Part shown: piece after piece, positions 41,601 through 52,650 of the stretch | Position numbering within the stretch: the stretch's first letter is position 1 | Layout: each line of letters starts with the position of its first letter | Assembly (NCBI GenBank): GCA_033557465.1 | Contig: CM066035.1 | Coordinates: 898,287,309 to 898,351,308 of the forward strand | Length of the DNA: 64,000 nt | Reading direction: 5' to 3' | Origin: Ichthyophis bannanicus | Taxonomy: Eukaryota > Chordata > Amphibia > Gymnophiona > Ichthyophiidae | Made by a program: the position numbers and the translations under genes | Notes under the pieces: generated by a model | The model's database searches: none | The model's input: the letters and a program-made list of their open reading frames with translations, nothing else | Told to the model about the DNA's origin: nothing

Positions 41601-42330
41601 ATAAATTAAATCAAAGGCGATCATGCTATGATCACTATTGCCAAGTGGCCCCAACACCCTTATCTCTTGCACTAGATCTGGTGTTCCACTAAGGACTAGG
41701 TCTAATATGGCTTTCCCTCTGGTCGGTTCATGAACCAGCTGCTCCAAGAAGCAGTCATTTATTTCATCTAGGAACTTTATCTCCCTAGCATGTCCTGACG
41801 TGACACTGACCCAGTCGATACCGGGGTAGTTGAAATCACCCATTATTATTACTGCGCTGTAACTTTTGTTAGCTTCCTTGATTTCTTTGAACATTTCATC
41901 ATCCATTTGGTCATTCTGGCCAGGCGGTCGATAGTACACCCCCACTGCCATCGCCTTCCCCCTTTTACATGGAATTTCAATCCATATAGATTCTACAGCA
42001 GATTTCGTTTCCTGCAAAACTTTAATCCTTTCTGACTCAATGCCCTCTCAAACATAGAGAGCAACCCCTCCACCAATTTGATCAGCTCTATCATTACGAT
42101 ATAGTTTGTACCCAGGTATCACAGTGTCCCACTGGTTGTCCTCCTTCCACCATGTCTCTGATATTCCAATCATATCTAACCTTTCATTTAGTGCTATATA
42201 TTCTAACTCTCCCATCTTATTTTTTAGACTTCTAGCATTTGCATACAAGCATTTTAGAGAATGTATTTTATTCATATTAATTTGACTATTGTTAGACATG
42301 GGTAATTTGGGATCTTTAAGCTCTGTCTGT
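41601..42330 (-). pseudogene. CR1 endonuclease domain
   Basis: The AP-like endonuclease reads LKCLYANARSLKNKMGELEY, LDMIGISETWWKEDNQWD, YKLYRNDRADQIGGGVALYV, VGVYYRPPGQ, IIMGDFNYPGIDWV and GNSDHSMIAFDL. All the usual catalytic blocks are visible: N-A-R, E-T-W, Y-R-P, GDFN and SDH. One in-frame TGA (42045-42047) follows VALYV. Frame and order then lead into the SINE insertion at 41600. Confidence 0.88.
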
Positions 42331-42340
42331 GGAGTGGAGT

Positions 42341-42914
42341 GTTATTCACAGAAAAGTGGAGTGTTATTCACAGAGAGAGAAAGGAGGAAAGGAGGGGTGG
42401 GGATGGTATTAGGGGGAAAGATAAGGAGCTCGAAGCGAAAGACAGGTGCAGAAGTGAAGTGATGTTCATGGAAGGGAAAAATAAAGGAAAAGTCAAAATT
42501 GGAGAAGTAACATAAAAAATAGAAGACAGGCAAATATAAGGAGGAGGATAAGTAACGACAGCAAAGGTAAAAAAAATTGAATTTAAATGCCACATGTGAT
42601 ACTTGGCAGTATTAAACTATGTAATAGCTGTCACCCATTGAAACTCTCCCCATCTTTTCTGATTGTGCTGACCCTCCTGCAGTCCACATGGTCACTTTCT
42701 CCAAGTCCACTCAAACTGTTGCTCCACCTATCTTGTGGCTTTCAGACATCACCTAGTGAAAGCTTAAGTGTAATCGCACAAACACCTGAATGTCACTTTC
42801 TTAAAACTGTTTTAAACATATTAGGTAGAGCCACATGTCAATAACAATAGTATTATGGGCTCAGTTGCCTTCTGGATCTCCCCCCACCCCCCTTCAGTCT
42901 CTGAGGGCAATATT
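42341..42914. other. Unrecognised sequence
   Basis: Contains a local duplication (GTGGAGTGTTATTCACAGA at about 42335-42380) and purine-rich runs. No gene seen. Confidence 0.4.
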
Positions 42915-43550
42915 CCAACTTGGGCTGTTACAGCACCATACCTAGCCCTGTACAAGTGGTGCAGCCACAGAGGGTGCAAAGAAATAACAGCGCATTTAGG
43001 GCTGCTGGCCTCTGCTCCCCACCATGCTGCTTGCCCTTGCCCCGCTGCCAACACCTTTAGTGTTGTCTTAGCAGCAGCAGTGGCAACAACTTTATCCAAT
43101 TGAACCCCCCCCCCCCCATGGGTCTTTCCAACTTTGCGCTTGAATGTTGGCCTGAACCCTTCCTCCTCTTGAAGAATGCTTGCGTCAAAAGGAAGGAGGG
43201 ACCAGACCAGCCATTCAAGCGTGGAGTTGCAAAGACCCACATTTGAATGGCTGGTCTGGCCCCTCCCTCCTCTGATGTAAGCATGCATCAGAGGAGGGAG
43301 GGATCAGATCTGCATGCAAGCGCAAAGTCGGAAAGACATGCATTTTTTTCTCTCAATTGGATATCGCTGCAGCCACTGCCACTGTTGCCGTCAAGGCAAC
43401 ACTAAAAGTGGCGGCGGCTGGATATGGCGGTAAGATGGGGAGATGCATGGGTGCAAATGACAAATCTGTGATGAGGGGGAGAGGGTGCGTCAGATGTGCA
43501 AGTTGCACAAGGCGCATTTATGGCTTGGTATGGCCCTGGCTGTTTGTTCT
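42915..43550. repeat. Long degenerate foldback element
   Basis: Left and right halves are inverted copies around about 43230. Pairs include CCAGACCAGCCATTCAA (about 43202) with TTGAATGGCTGGTCTGG, GTCTTTCCAACTTTGCGCTTG (left) with its diverged complement near 43320-43340, TTTAGTGTTGTCTTAGC with the 43390s, and GCACCATACCTAGCCCTG with GGTATGGCCCTGGCTG near 43530. A further perfect stem CCCTCCCTCCTCTGATG lies at the right of centre. Probably a non-autonomous foldback DNA transposon; no protein. Confidence 0.6.
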
Positions 43551-43609
43551 AGAAGGCAACCTTTTCTGTAGCATGCGAAGCCCAGGGCAAGGGTGCTGCT
43601 ATGAATCTG

Positions 43610-43750
43610 GATTTGAGAAGGCTGAAAAAACAACGTGAGAATATGTTTTTTCATGGAAAGGAAGGTGGAACTGACTTCCAGAGAAGTTATGGGAGCCTAA
43701 ACAGTGCCAGAACTCAAGCATGAGTGGGATGGACCCAATGGCAAAAGAAA
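43610..43750 (+). pseudogene. Short CR1-like C-terminal remnant
   Basis: GAGAATATGTTTTTTCATGG and the following GGAAGGTGGAACTGACTTCC resemble the CR1 'FFT-RV--LWN-LP' region. Too short and broken for more. Confidence 0.35.
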
Positions 43751-43865
43751 GGAATGGAGAAGACCAGAGGTTCAGCAAATGTCTTTCAACAGAGTCGGCA
43801 GGTTCTGACAGGCAGATAGAGTGTACCCTGTCATCGTCTGTGTTTCTAGACTCTATCAGGATTCT

Positions 43866-45230
43866 CAGAAACTTTTATTATTATTCTGTATTTTTCTACC
43901 GCTTTTTCCAAATAGATCAAAGGCGGTTTACAAAGAACAGGACCAGTTACATGTAACAGTTTAACTATGTACAGATAATAACATTTAACTATAACTATGT
44001 ACAGAATGTCATTTCCATTATACTATTACAATATCCAGTTAAGCAGTAAGGGCATTAAGGGTGATCCTTGTATTAGCAGAAGAGCAATAGGAGTGTAGTC
44101 AAACCTCGGTTTTTGTATGCTCTAGTTTTCGTACGATTCGGTTTTCGTTGACTTTTTTCGTCGAGATTTTGTCCCAGTTTTCGTACATTGTCTCGGTTTT
44201 CATACAGTTGAAAATGGAGCACCATCTTGTGGCCAGAAGTGGGATTTTCTTTATTTTGATTCTCTTGCTGATTGACTGTCTTCCATATGCCAACAAGAGT
44301 CTTCAGTAAAGGTAAAAGTGATGTTAAATGTTCATTTATCCATTTCATTAGTCATTTATATTTATTTCTCATTGTTTTCTGTATGTAAAAATATAGTTAT
44401 TATCTATAAAATGTGTTTGTTGTTAATATTTTTGGGTGTCTGGAACAGATTAATTGGATTTACATTATTTCTTATGGGAAATATTGCTTCAGTTTTCATA
44501 CATTCGGTTTTAGTCAGACATTTTAGAACGGATTAATCACGAAAACCGAGGTTCCACTGTATATGTTAGGTAGGTGGGAAGGGGTTTCTATGGCATGTCC
44601 TGGATTTGGACATTGTCAGGGGGAGATGTGAAGGAGTCAAAATGTTTCATAAATAGATGAGTTTTTAGTTTTTTTTGCGGAAGGAAGAAAGGTCGGTGGA
44701 TTCTCTTAGTTTGGTTGGAAGTTCGTTCCAGATTATAGATGCATAGTGGGAAAAGACTCTATTATTGGTCGATTTATTGGATCTACGGAAATCTGGAGGG
44801 ATTCTTTGTTTATTTTTGTTATTCTCTCACTTTGGGCGGTTTTCATCCTGTGGGGTGATTAGGGTGGAGAGATGGGGCTATTTGCCTAAACAGTTTAAAG
44901 GTTGTCATAATTATTTCGCAGTGTATTCTGCTTTGTATGGGGAGCCAGTATAATTCATAGAGAATCGGTGTGATGTGTTCAGGAGTGCTAGTGAGAGACT
45001 ATACAAGCAGCAACATGTTGAGCAACTTGAAGTGATCAAATGTTCTGTCTGGATAAGCCTTGCAATATACTATTACAATAGTCAAAATGTGGAGTAATTA
45101 ATGCTTGAAGTACTCTTCTGAAATCATGGGTGGATAAAAGGGGACAAAGATGTTTTAACAGTTTGAGTTAGGAGTTAAAAATAAGAAGAGAACCAAATCA
45201 AGTACCACATGTCTGACCTTGGGATCAGAA
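43866..45230 (-). mobile_element. L2-type LINE 3' part, interrupted by a palindromic MITE
   Basis: The left edge has the L2 3' signature on minus (GCGGTTTACAAAGAACAGGA on +). Beyond the MITE, minus reading at about 44640-44730 gives IWNELPTKLRES and a KKLKTHLF-type end, the L2 C-terminus. More decayed L2-like wording (ATATACTATTACAATAGTC, the DYCN region) reaches about 45080. Confidence 0.6.
44097..44563. mobile_element. Palindromic MITE with CCTCGGTTTTCG-type terminal repeats
   Basis: The left end CAAACCTCGGTTTTTG and right end CGAAAACCGAGGTTCCACTG are inverted. Internal repeats GTTTTCGTACGATTCGG / CATACATTCGGTTTTAG continue the symmetry. The right end is followed by TA. This end wording is reminiscent of pogo/Tigger-type Tc1-mariner MITEs that duplicate TA. 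The left end has lost a few bases. No transposase. Confidence 0.55.
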
Positions 45231-45954
45231 CCAAGGTGAGCTGATGGTATTTATAGCAGTTATAACTGATTAAGCAATGATCACATTAGATAATCTGTAA
45301 TCTAAAACCTTAATACTGATTACTCATACTGTTGATTCCAGCCCTACTTAGGCTGGATCAAAGTCTAGTGCAGGTGGATTTGGTAACCAGCTGTTCTTCC
45401 TACAGATATGCTTAGGCCTTTAGAAAACACCTCAGTGCATAGGACATGCAGAATTATCTACCAACGTTCTTAAAACTTTCAAAAATGATTCTAGGGCCAG
45501 CCTGTTAGCTTCCCGGATGGCACTGTGCATTGCCATACAGAAACCACGAGCTCGGTTTTCTATTCTCTGAATTGGTCCGAATAGGGGGACCCTGAAGATG
45601 CACTGTTGGCAGACCTTGAGGATAGGAGATTTGTGATAATGACCCCTGCTGGCTAAATTTGGAATGCATGTATGCTGGACTTCAGAGGGAGCTGTGGTCT
45701 GTGGCTCAAGGCCAAGGGTTGACACTGCAATGACTGGACAGGGTAAGGGAAAAATCCTAGGTAGTTGCAAATGAAGGCCTGTGGCACCATAGCCCACCAG
45801 CAGCTGTTTCTAATTGAGCTGGAAGCCCAAAGGATAAGGAGGACACTGCTGGATGAAAATACAGTACAAAATATCCTAAAGAGTTGTTGAACAAAGGCAA
45901 ATAGGAGGCTGGAGTTGGAAAAAGGAAAGAATAACATAGGAGGATACCAGGGAA
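45231..45954. other. Unrecognised sequence
   Basis: Minus frames at 45432-45937 show no domain. Nothing supported. Confidence 0.35.
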
Positions 45955-46730
45955 ACGTAACTGCCTGCCTCTCTCACATCCCCACCTGGATGTCTCATCG
46001 CTGTTTGAAACTAAACATGGACAAAACTGAACTTCTTCTTTTTCCTCCTAAACCTTCCTCTCCCCTTCCTTCTTTCTCTGTCGCTGTTGATAACACTCTT
46101 CTACCTCCTATTTCATCAGTTCGTAATCTTGCTGTTATTTTTGACTTCTCCCTTTCCTTCTCCTCACATAGCCGACTAATAGATAAAAACTGTCATTTCT
46201 TTCTCTATAACATTAACAAAATTTGCACCTTCCTCTCTGAACACACGACTAAAACACTTGTCCACTCTCTAATTACTCCCTGTCTCGACGATTGCAACCT
46301 CCTTCTTGCTGGTCTCCCTCTGAGTCATCTCTCTCCCCTTCAATCTTTCCGGAACTCTGCTGCCCAACTAATCTTTCACCAGCCTCGATTTACTCCTATA
46401 ACCCCTCTCCTCAAGTCATTTCATTGGCTTCCCTTCTGTATCCAATTCAAACTCCTTCTTCTGACCTTTAAATGCATTCATTCTACTGCTCCTCACTATC
46501 ACTCCTCTCTCCTCTCCCCCTACACCGCTCTCCGTGAACTTCGCTCTTCTACTGGCTTGCTTCTCTGTTTGCCCTTTTCTTCCAGTGCAAACTCCAGACT
46601 TCGATCCTTTCACCTCGCTGCTCCTTATGCCTGGAGCAAACTTCCTGAGTCTGTACATCAGGCTTCATCTCTGCCCCTTCTCAAATCCATGCTAAAGGCT
46701 CACCTCTTCGAGGCTGCTTTTGAATCCTGA
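45955..46730 (+). CDS. L2 RT C-terminal fragment
   Basis: Open frame of about 255 residues with WMSHRCLKLNMDKTELLLFP, SVRNLAVIFDFSLSFSSH, TPCLDDCNLLLAGLPLS (variant of the DYCN box, Tyr changed to Asp), SFHWLPFCIQFKLLLLTFK and AAPYAWSKLPESV. It ends at a natural stop. The catalytic YADD would lie just upstream and is missing. Confidence 0.8.
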
Positions 46731-46922
46731 TCCCTTGTTTCCTTGTATCTCCTTACCCTTCCCTATTCTCCCCGTATTCCTATCTTTTGTCTTGTCTGTC
46801 TTGTTTAGACTGTAAGCACTGACAGCAGGGACTGTCTCTATCTATGTCTGTGCAGTGCCGCGTAAGCCTTGTATGAGTAGTACTTTAGATATGTTTAATA
46901 ATAATAGTAGTAGTAGTAGTAG
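45955..46922 (+). mobile_element. L2-clade LINE 3' portion
   Basis: Ends with TGTAAGCACTGACAGCAGGG, ACTGTCTCTATCTATGTCTG and a TAATAATAGTAG-type microsatellite (46898-46922). 5'-truncated before the catalytic box. Confidence 0.8.
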
Positions 46923-48167
46923 ATGGACTCAGGGTCAGTGCAAAAGGGTAATTGGGTGCCCTAGGTGAACCTTTAGCTTTACGTGTCCCCTCTTTGAGAT
47001 TCTGACAATTAAACTCTATTCACAATCATTCCGCTATCATGTCTCCCACAACAGTCCTGTAAAAATGCACGAATCTTTTAACGGCTCTTTGAGTTTGTGT
47101 GGCTTTAGGGATCTATTGTTTAGCTTTGACGGCCACCGCACTTTGATGTCCTTTAGAAGCTGCCATTCTTGGCAGACACCTAGTTTTTGCTTAATGCTTC
47201 TGCCGGCCCTGGATGGAGTAAAAATATATACTGGCTTTGACCCTAAGCCACTGTAAATTCTGCCCTTGTCACGGCATGTCCGAGTAACACAGGGGAACCA
47301 GCTTCCTGCCCAGGGATGCTCTGGACCGATATGGATGGCTACTTACTCAGGTTACAGAGCTAGTTGAAAACCGCCTACCCTGTTGTAACCGTCACACTTT
47401 TACCCGCATTTTTTTGGAGGCGTTCCAAGGGAGGACGTTAGACTGGAAAAGGCAGCAGCCATATTGTTTCGGTTTTTCAAAGCTACCTTTGTCGCTTTCC
47501 AGGGAAAAAGAACCTTCAGACAAAGCAGGTAATTTTTCAGAAGCAGTTTTCAAAGAAAACGTAGGTGAGGACCCTCAGACTTTATATCAAAACATATAAT
47601 TTTGAAATTTGTAGTTTCATTATAGATAAATGATGTCAGGGGGTCAAATACACTGCAAAGTAGCAGAAAGTTTTCCTGTCTGTCCACATGGTTTATTTGT
47701 TCTTCTTGTGTGCGTTGAGTCGATGCTGTTTCCTGGCGACCCATCCCCTGGGTTTTCTTGGCTACTAAGTTCAAAAAATATGGGGTCAATATTCAGTCTG
47801 TGGCTGTAAGCACATGACCACTGTGAGCAAAATGAAACAGGATATTTAGTGCCAGAGCCTATGCAATGATGAACTTGGGATGGGGCCATCGATGTAGTTT
47901 CCTGCTTACTTTGAGGGGGCAAAAGGTAAGGAAGTCATATTGGCAGAGGAGAAAGGGGAACCCATTAAAGTGGGGACCTTCCCAAATATTGCAGGCACTA
48001 ATGCTGAATAGGTTGCCCTCCCTCTACTGCCAATATGATACCTTTTGCTCCCCCTCCCCCAAAGTAAGTAGGCAAACTACACCAATGGCTCCATCCCATT
48101 CGTTTTGTCATGTACCAGAACATTAGTAATCAAGTAATTTTCATAGTGGCCATGAGGCCTACATGGC
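46923..48167. other. Mostly unrecognised; RTE-tail remnant inside
   Basis: At 47701-47765 the minus strand reads AAGAAAACCCAGGGGATGGG, TCGCCAGGAAAC and GACTCAACGCAC, matching the RTE-type SINE tail at 9327. Nothing else recognised. Confidence 0.45.
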
Positions 48168-48392
48168 TGTCAGTATTTGGTGTATACACTCAAAACGTGC
48201 AAAAGAACCAAAAAATGTAAGCTTCCTTTTTATTTTATTTTTTCTTTGCTTTCAAGATACAAGATACAAAATCAGGAGTCCTTCTTCTCTTGTTTAATAT
48301 ATCCCAAAACAATCTCTTAAAAATATTTGGAAGAGAAGAATCCCCGAGTGAACTTATTCAATACAGAAATGCTTTTAAAACAAGGGTCTCAG

Positions 48393-48450
48393 GGTCTCGA
48401 CGCTCTACTCCGGCGCCTATTGGCGTTTCAAACGTTTTCTTCAGGAGACC
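48393..48450 (-). ncRNA. Hammerhead ribozyme, left arm copy
   Basis: Inverted counterpart of 50919-50976, with the core CTGAAGA and GAAA and stem I GGTCTC/GAGACC retained. One or two changes fall in the stem III loop (CTATTGGCG on +). Confidence 0.7.
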
Positions 48451-48914
48451 ATATCCTATAAATAAATAAAATTTACAATATACTATTATCCTACTATCAA
48501 ATACCATTAAAAACAGTTATTAACAATATATTTCTACGCTACTTACAGATATATTGTGCTGCCCACGTTCTCTCTCCTTGTTTCTAATACGAAAAAACGC
48601 CGCGCATGCGTGATGGTAAAACCATTGCTATTTAAAACCCTTTCCGATTATGTCATACGTTTTCCTTGCATGCTACCTAAGGCAATTGCATCATGAATAT
48701 TCATACTTAAATGTAGAAACTATATCAATACCATTTCATATCTAGTTGAAATGAAACACTTTTATACTTGATGTTGCTCCGTATACTTAACCCCTCTACA
48801 TGTCGCTCTTCTCCTCCAATCTTAATGATAGATCTATTCATTGGAATAACCTGTTCTTTATAGATAATTAATCCTCTACTAATGGCCAATGGAGCTTTAA
48901 ATCTTTAGACTAGC

Positions 48915-49760
48915 CTACAGACAAGAAATCCATTCAATAGATACATTTAACCCCCTTGGAGCAACGGTTTGCAATTTATGTATCCACCATTGTTCACGTT
49001 GTAACAAAGTTTCATCTAGTGTTTTTCCTCCCCTCAGAACCTGAATTCGTTCTATTGCTAAGCTACGAAGTTGATCAAATGTATGGCCCTGGGAAAGGCA
49101 ATGCGAGACGATCGGAGCCTCTAGCCGGCGGCATTTTAATTTACTTCTATGTTCTCGTAACCTCATCCGCAGTGAACGGATTGTTTTGCCAATGTAAATT
49201 AATCCACATGGGCATTTGAGTACATAAATTATCGCTTCTGAAGTGCACGTCGTCTGTGATCTAAGATAATATATTTGCCCCTGATGGCTAAAATGTGATT
49301 GTTCTAACATAATCGCGCACATGTCGCAAGTGCCGCAGCTTTTATGCCCTTTAATAACCGACTGTTCCTTTATCGGGGGGAGTACCGCTGGACTCAAATA
49401 TTCCTTCAATTTTCGTCCTCTTTGCCAAACACATCTAATCGATTTCTGTTCTAAACCAGGCACTACCGATAAAACATTTTTATGTTTATTTATAAGTTTT
49501 TGTAGGTTATAACTTAATGGGGTATACGGTGTGATGAAATTAATGTTCTCATTATCATCTTCCTTTTGTCGTACATTATAGGGATGTTTTAGCAGGGCTG
49601 CCCTATGATTGTAGAGGGCTCTGCGATATGCCTTCTGTACTATCATCACCGGGTACCCTCTTTTTATGAAGTCTGTTTTTAATTTAGCGGCCTGTTTTTT
49701 ATATTCTTGTGTACTCGAACAATTGCACCGGTACCGTAAAAACTGTGAAAATGGTAACAA
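48915..49760 (-). CDS. PLE thumb and GIY-YIG endonuclease, minus-arm copy
   Basis: 281 residues from LPFSQFLRYRCNCS through QKAYRRALYNHR, the Cys cluster CGTCDMC, GIY-YIG (AIIYVLKCPCGLIYIGKT, with the PLE CPC), LREHRSKLK and the C-terminal QREQWWIHKL, ending ISCL. No stops; this is the longer coding copy. The RT catalytic box is absent, so it is 5'-truncated. Confidence 0.85.
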   Translation of the reverse strand: MLPFSQFLRYRCNCSSTQEYKKQAAKLKTDFIKRGYPVMIVQKAYRRALYNHRAALLKHPYNVRQKEDDNENINFITPYTPLSYNLQKLINKHKNVLSVVPGLEQKSIRCVWQRGRKLKEYLSPAVLPPIKEQSVIKGHKSCGTCDMCAIMLEQSHFSHQGQIYYLRSQTTCTSEAIIYVLKCPCGLIYIGKTIRSLRMRLREHRSKLKCRRLEAPIVSHCLSQGHTFDQLRSLAIERIQVLRGGKTLDETLLQREQWWIHKLQTVAPRGLNVSIEWISCL

Positions 49761-50454
49761 TCATAGGGCAGCCCTGCTAAAACATCCCTATAATGTACGA
49801 CAAAAGGAAGATGATAATGAGAACATTAATTTCATCACACCGTATACCCCATTAAGTTATAACCTACAAAAACTTATAAATAAACATAAAAATGTTTTAT
49901 CGGTAGTGCCTGGTTTAGAACAGAAATCGATTAGATGTGTTTGGCAAAGAGGACGAAACTTGAAGGAATATTTGAGTCCAGCGGTACTCCCCCCGATAAA
50001 GGAACAGTCGGTTATTAAAGGGCATAAAAGCTGCGGCACTTGCGACATGTGCGCGATTATGTTAGAACAATCACATTTTAGCCATCAGGGGCAAATATAT
50101 TATCTTAGATCACAGACGACGTGCACTTCAGAAGCGATAATTTATGTACTCAAATGCCCATGTGGATTAATTTACATTGGCAAAACAATCCGTTCACTGC
50201 GGGTGAGGTTACGAGAACATAGAAGTAAATTAAAATGCCATCGGCTAGAGGCTCCGATCGTCTCGCATTGCCTTTCCCAGGGCCATACATTTGATCAACT
50301 TCGTAGCTTAGCAATAGAACAGATTCAGGTTCCGAGGGGAGGAAAAACACTAGATGACACTTTGTTACAACGTGAACAATGGTGGATACATAAATTGCAA
50401 ACCGTTGCTCCAAGGGGGTTAAATGTATCTATTGAATTGATTTCTTGTCTGTAG
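49758..50454 (+). CDS. PLE GIY-YIG endonuclease, plus-arm copy
   Basis: Begins abruptly at NHRAALLKHPYNVRQ, inside the thumb region, and runs to the same natural stop. It differs from the minus-arm copy by a handful of residues (for example RGRN for RGRK, SLRV for SLRM, LDDT for LDET, IELIS for IEWIS). Residues before 49758 in the same open frame are antisense of the minus copy, not PLE coding. Confidence 0.82.
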
Positions 50455-50918
50455 GCTAGTCTAAAGATTTAAAGCTCCATTGGCCATTAGTAGAGGATTA
50501 ATTATCTATAAAGAACAGGTTATTCCAATGAATAGATCTATCATTAAGATTGGAGGAGAAGAGCGACATGTAGAGGGGTTAAGTATACGGAGCAACATCA
50601 AGTATAAAAGTGTTACATTTCAACTAGATATGAAATGGTATTGATATAGTTTCTACATTTAAGTATGAATATTCATGATGCACTTGCCTTAGGTAGCATG
50701 CAAGGAAAACGTATGACATAATCAGAAAGGGTTTTAAATAGCAATGGTTTTACCATCACGCATGCGCGGCGTTTTTTCGTATTAGAAACAAGGAGAGAGA
50801 ACGTGGGCAGCACAATATATCTGTAAGTAGCGTAGAAATATATTGTTAATAACTGTTTTTAATGGTATTTGATAGTAGGATAATAGTATATTGTAAATTT
50901 TATTTATTTATAGGATAT

Positions 50919-50976
50919 GGTCTCCTGAAGAAAACGTTTGAAACGCCAATAGACGCCGGAGTAGAGCGTCGAGACC
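50919..50976 (+). ncRNA. Hammerhead ribozyme, right arm copy
   Basis: Core CTGAAGA (50925-50931) fits CUGANGA and GAAA is at 50940-50943. Stem I GGTCTC (50919-50924) pairs with GAGACC (50971-50976). Stem II is AAACGTTT. Stem III is CGC (50944-50946) with GCG (50966-50968), plus internal GGCGTC-type pairing in the loop. The cleavage triplet GTC ends at 50970. Confidence 0.75.
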
Positions 50977-51247
50977 CTGAGACCCTTGTTTTAAAAGCAT
51001 TTCTGTATTGAATAAGTTCACTCGGGGATTCTTCTCTTCCAAATATTTTTAAGAGATTGTTTTGGGATATATTAAACAAGAGAAGAAGGACTCCTGATTT
51101 TGTATCTTGTATCTTGAAAGCAAAGAAAAAATAAAATAAAAAGGAAGCTTACATTTGTTGGTTCTTTTGAACGTTTTGAGTGTATACACGTTGATATTCC
51201 ACGTTCAACAAAACAGACCACAATTGAAACTATTGTCAGTATTTGGT

Positions 51248-51685
51248 ACCTAGACCTACAAGCATTTCCCTTTGAAAATGTAGAGTTGCCAGCACCCCAG
51301 GTACTTTCATACCTGCGGACTTTGACCTATTTTGTAGCAGCATAAGTTGTGGTAATCTATAATGATCAGACCTCTCTTCACTTGATTTTTGTCCTTGAAT
51401 AATGGGTAGTTTTCAATGATGGTGGAAGGGAGAGAGAGTGAAGTGGGGGCTTCACACAACAGATTTGCGTACTCGAGCCACACAGCGGGGTCTTTGAGTA
51501 GGAGATACGCAGGGTGTAAGTTCTGAGATACCAGGCCGAGAACTGTAAATTGACTAAGATGACTGTTGTATTGACCTGACAAACATTTATGTATATTTCC
51601 GCATGAAGTAGAATCCGCCAAGAGAAGGAATTGTTTTCTGGATTGGTCGACTATAAATAGCCATAATAATTAGGTTTTCCAGAGA
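51248..51685. other. Unrecognised sequence
   Basis: No supported feature; possibly further L1 coding upstream of the remnant at 51690. Confidence 0.35.
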
Positions 51686-51689
51686 GGAC

Positions 51690-52650
51690 TACTAGATGAA
51701 ACAAACATTTCTGAAAGAAGCTGAAGTTTGGAAGGTCATTACAATTGGGTCTCATGTAAAAAGTGCACAGTACATAGTGGGAACAAATACTATGGAAGGA
51801 CTAATTCTATCAGTCAGAGGGATGCCTTGGATTCTGTACTTGCAGGTGCGAAGCTATGTCTGGAGCCTACCACACTCGGCTCTGTGGAGCGTTTTCAGCT
51901 CTAGAGTGGATGAGCTCTTGATGACGGGATTGGATGGCAGAACACAGATGGCAGTCATATAGAAAGCTATAGCAGAGTTGGAGCCCCAGTGACCTTCGAT
52001 GCATTGGCGGAGCACTGGACGGTGGAGCTGGGTATTCAGATTGACGGGGCTGACTTGCTGGAGGTACTCTCCTGGATGCCTGAGCTTAGTGTTAATGTGG
52101 ATCTCCGTGAGATGCAGTTTCCGATAATCCGTCAGCCCTATTTTGCCCCGAATAAAGCACATCAAGCTGGTTTGGTAGCTTCACCGTGTTGCTTGTGGTG
52201 CATGGTAGCTTGAAACACATTAGGTCACATGTTTTGAAAATGAATTCAGAGATTTTTGGGGCATATTCTTAGGGTGGTGATTGTGCTGTCCCTATGAGGG
52301 GGTGGTACTGGATTTGGGGAAAGGTGGCAATGATGGTGGGGGCTGAAAAATGCATGACTTTGTCTCTCGCTTTTGTTGGTGTGCAAGACAATCTTGTGTT
52401 TTTGGATGACGAAGGGGGGTGGGGTTCGGCGCTGCTGCACTGAAGGGCAGCTTTACTCTGCCTCTTGCTTTTGGATTGGGAACGAGCTGGTGGGCAGGGG
52501 CGGGCAGGGACGACGTTTTGGAGATATGGGACCCTTATATTCAAATATTGTCTCCCTGAACTCAGTCAGGCTCCGAACCATTGCCTGGGATAGCTCACTC
52601 TAGGGCTGGTGGCCGATCCTGGGATCTCTGGATTGGGTGCTAATGATGGG
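51690..52650 (+). pseudogene. L1/Tx1-type ORF2 C-terminal remnant
   Basis: Reads YLQVRSYVWSLPHSALWS, WTVELGIQIDGADLLEVLSW, VDLREMQFPIIRQPYFAPNK and LVASPCCLWC. It then continues, after a frameshift, with a KTILCFW-like stretch. This order (N-L-Q-R-Y-PN-AH, then a Cys-x-x-Cys before the terminal knuckle) is the C-terminal third of L1-group ORF2. It is not the same subfamily as the L1 at 20901. Multiple stops. Confidence 0.6.

Larger units (their letters stand above)
38990..42340 (-). mobile_element. CR1-clade LINE (ORF2 nearly complete), interrupted by a SINE
   Basis: The 3' end carries three copies of the octamer AACATAAG (38990-39013 on +) and the CR1 3' UTR phrase GGTCTGACCCAGTATGGCAT. Coding runs from 39168 to about 42330 on minus, comprising endonuclease then RT, with a SINE at 41311-41600. 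ORF1 and the 5' end are missing. Confidence 0.9.
48182..51233 (-). mobile_element. Penelope-like element as a 3-kb near-perfect inverted repeat
   Basis: Two arms, 48180-49611 and 49758-51189, are reverse complements over 1.43 kb with few differences. The spacer (49612-49757) continues the minus-strand coding copy. A 44-nt extension (51190-51233) follows the right arm. A 14-bp target duplication TGTCAGTATTTGGT lies at 48168-48181 and 51234-51247. Each arm has coding sequence for the endonuclease, a terminal region with CATGCGC/ACGTGGGCAGCA wording and a hammerhead. High arm identity suggests recent insertion. Confidence 0.88.

Noticed and set aside
48956..49512. Plus-strand frames of 63 and 87 residues in the left PLE arm (mirrored at 49857-50413)
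   Set aside because: Antisense of the GIY-YIG coding sequence; present twice only because the arm is inverted.
51854..52165. 103-residue minus-strand frame
   Set aside because: It lies antisense to the L1 ORF2 remnant, whose motifs are on the plus strand.
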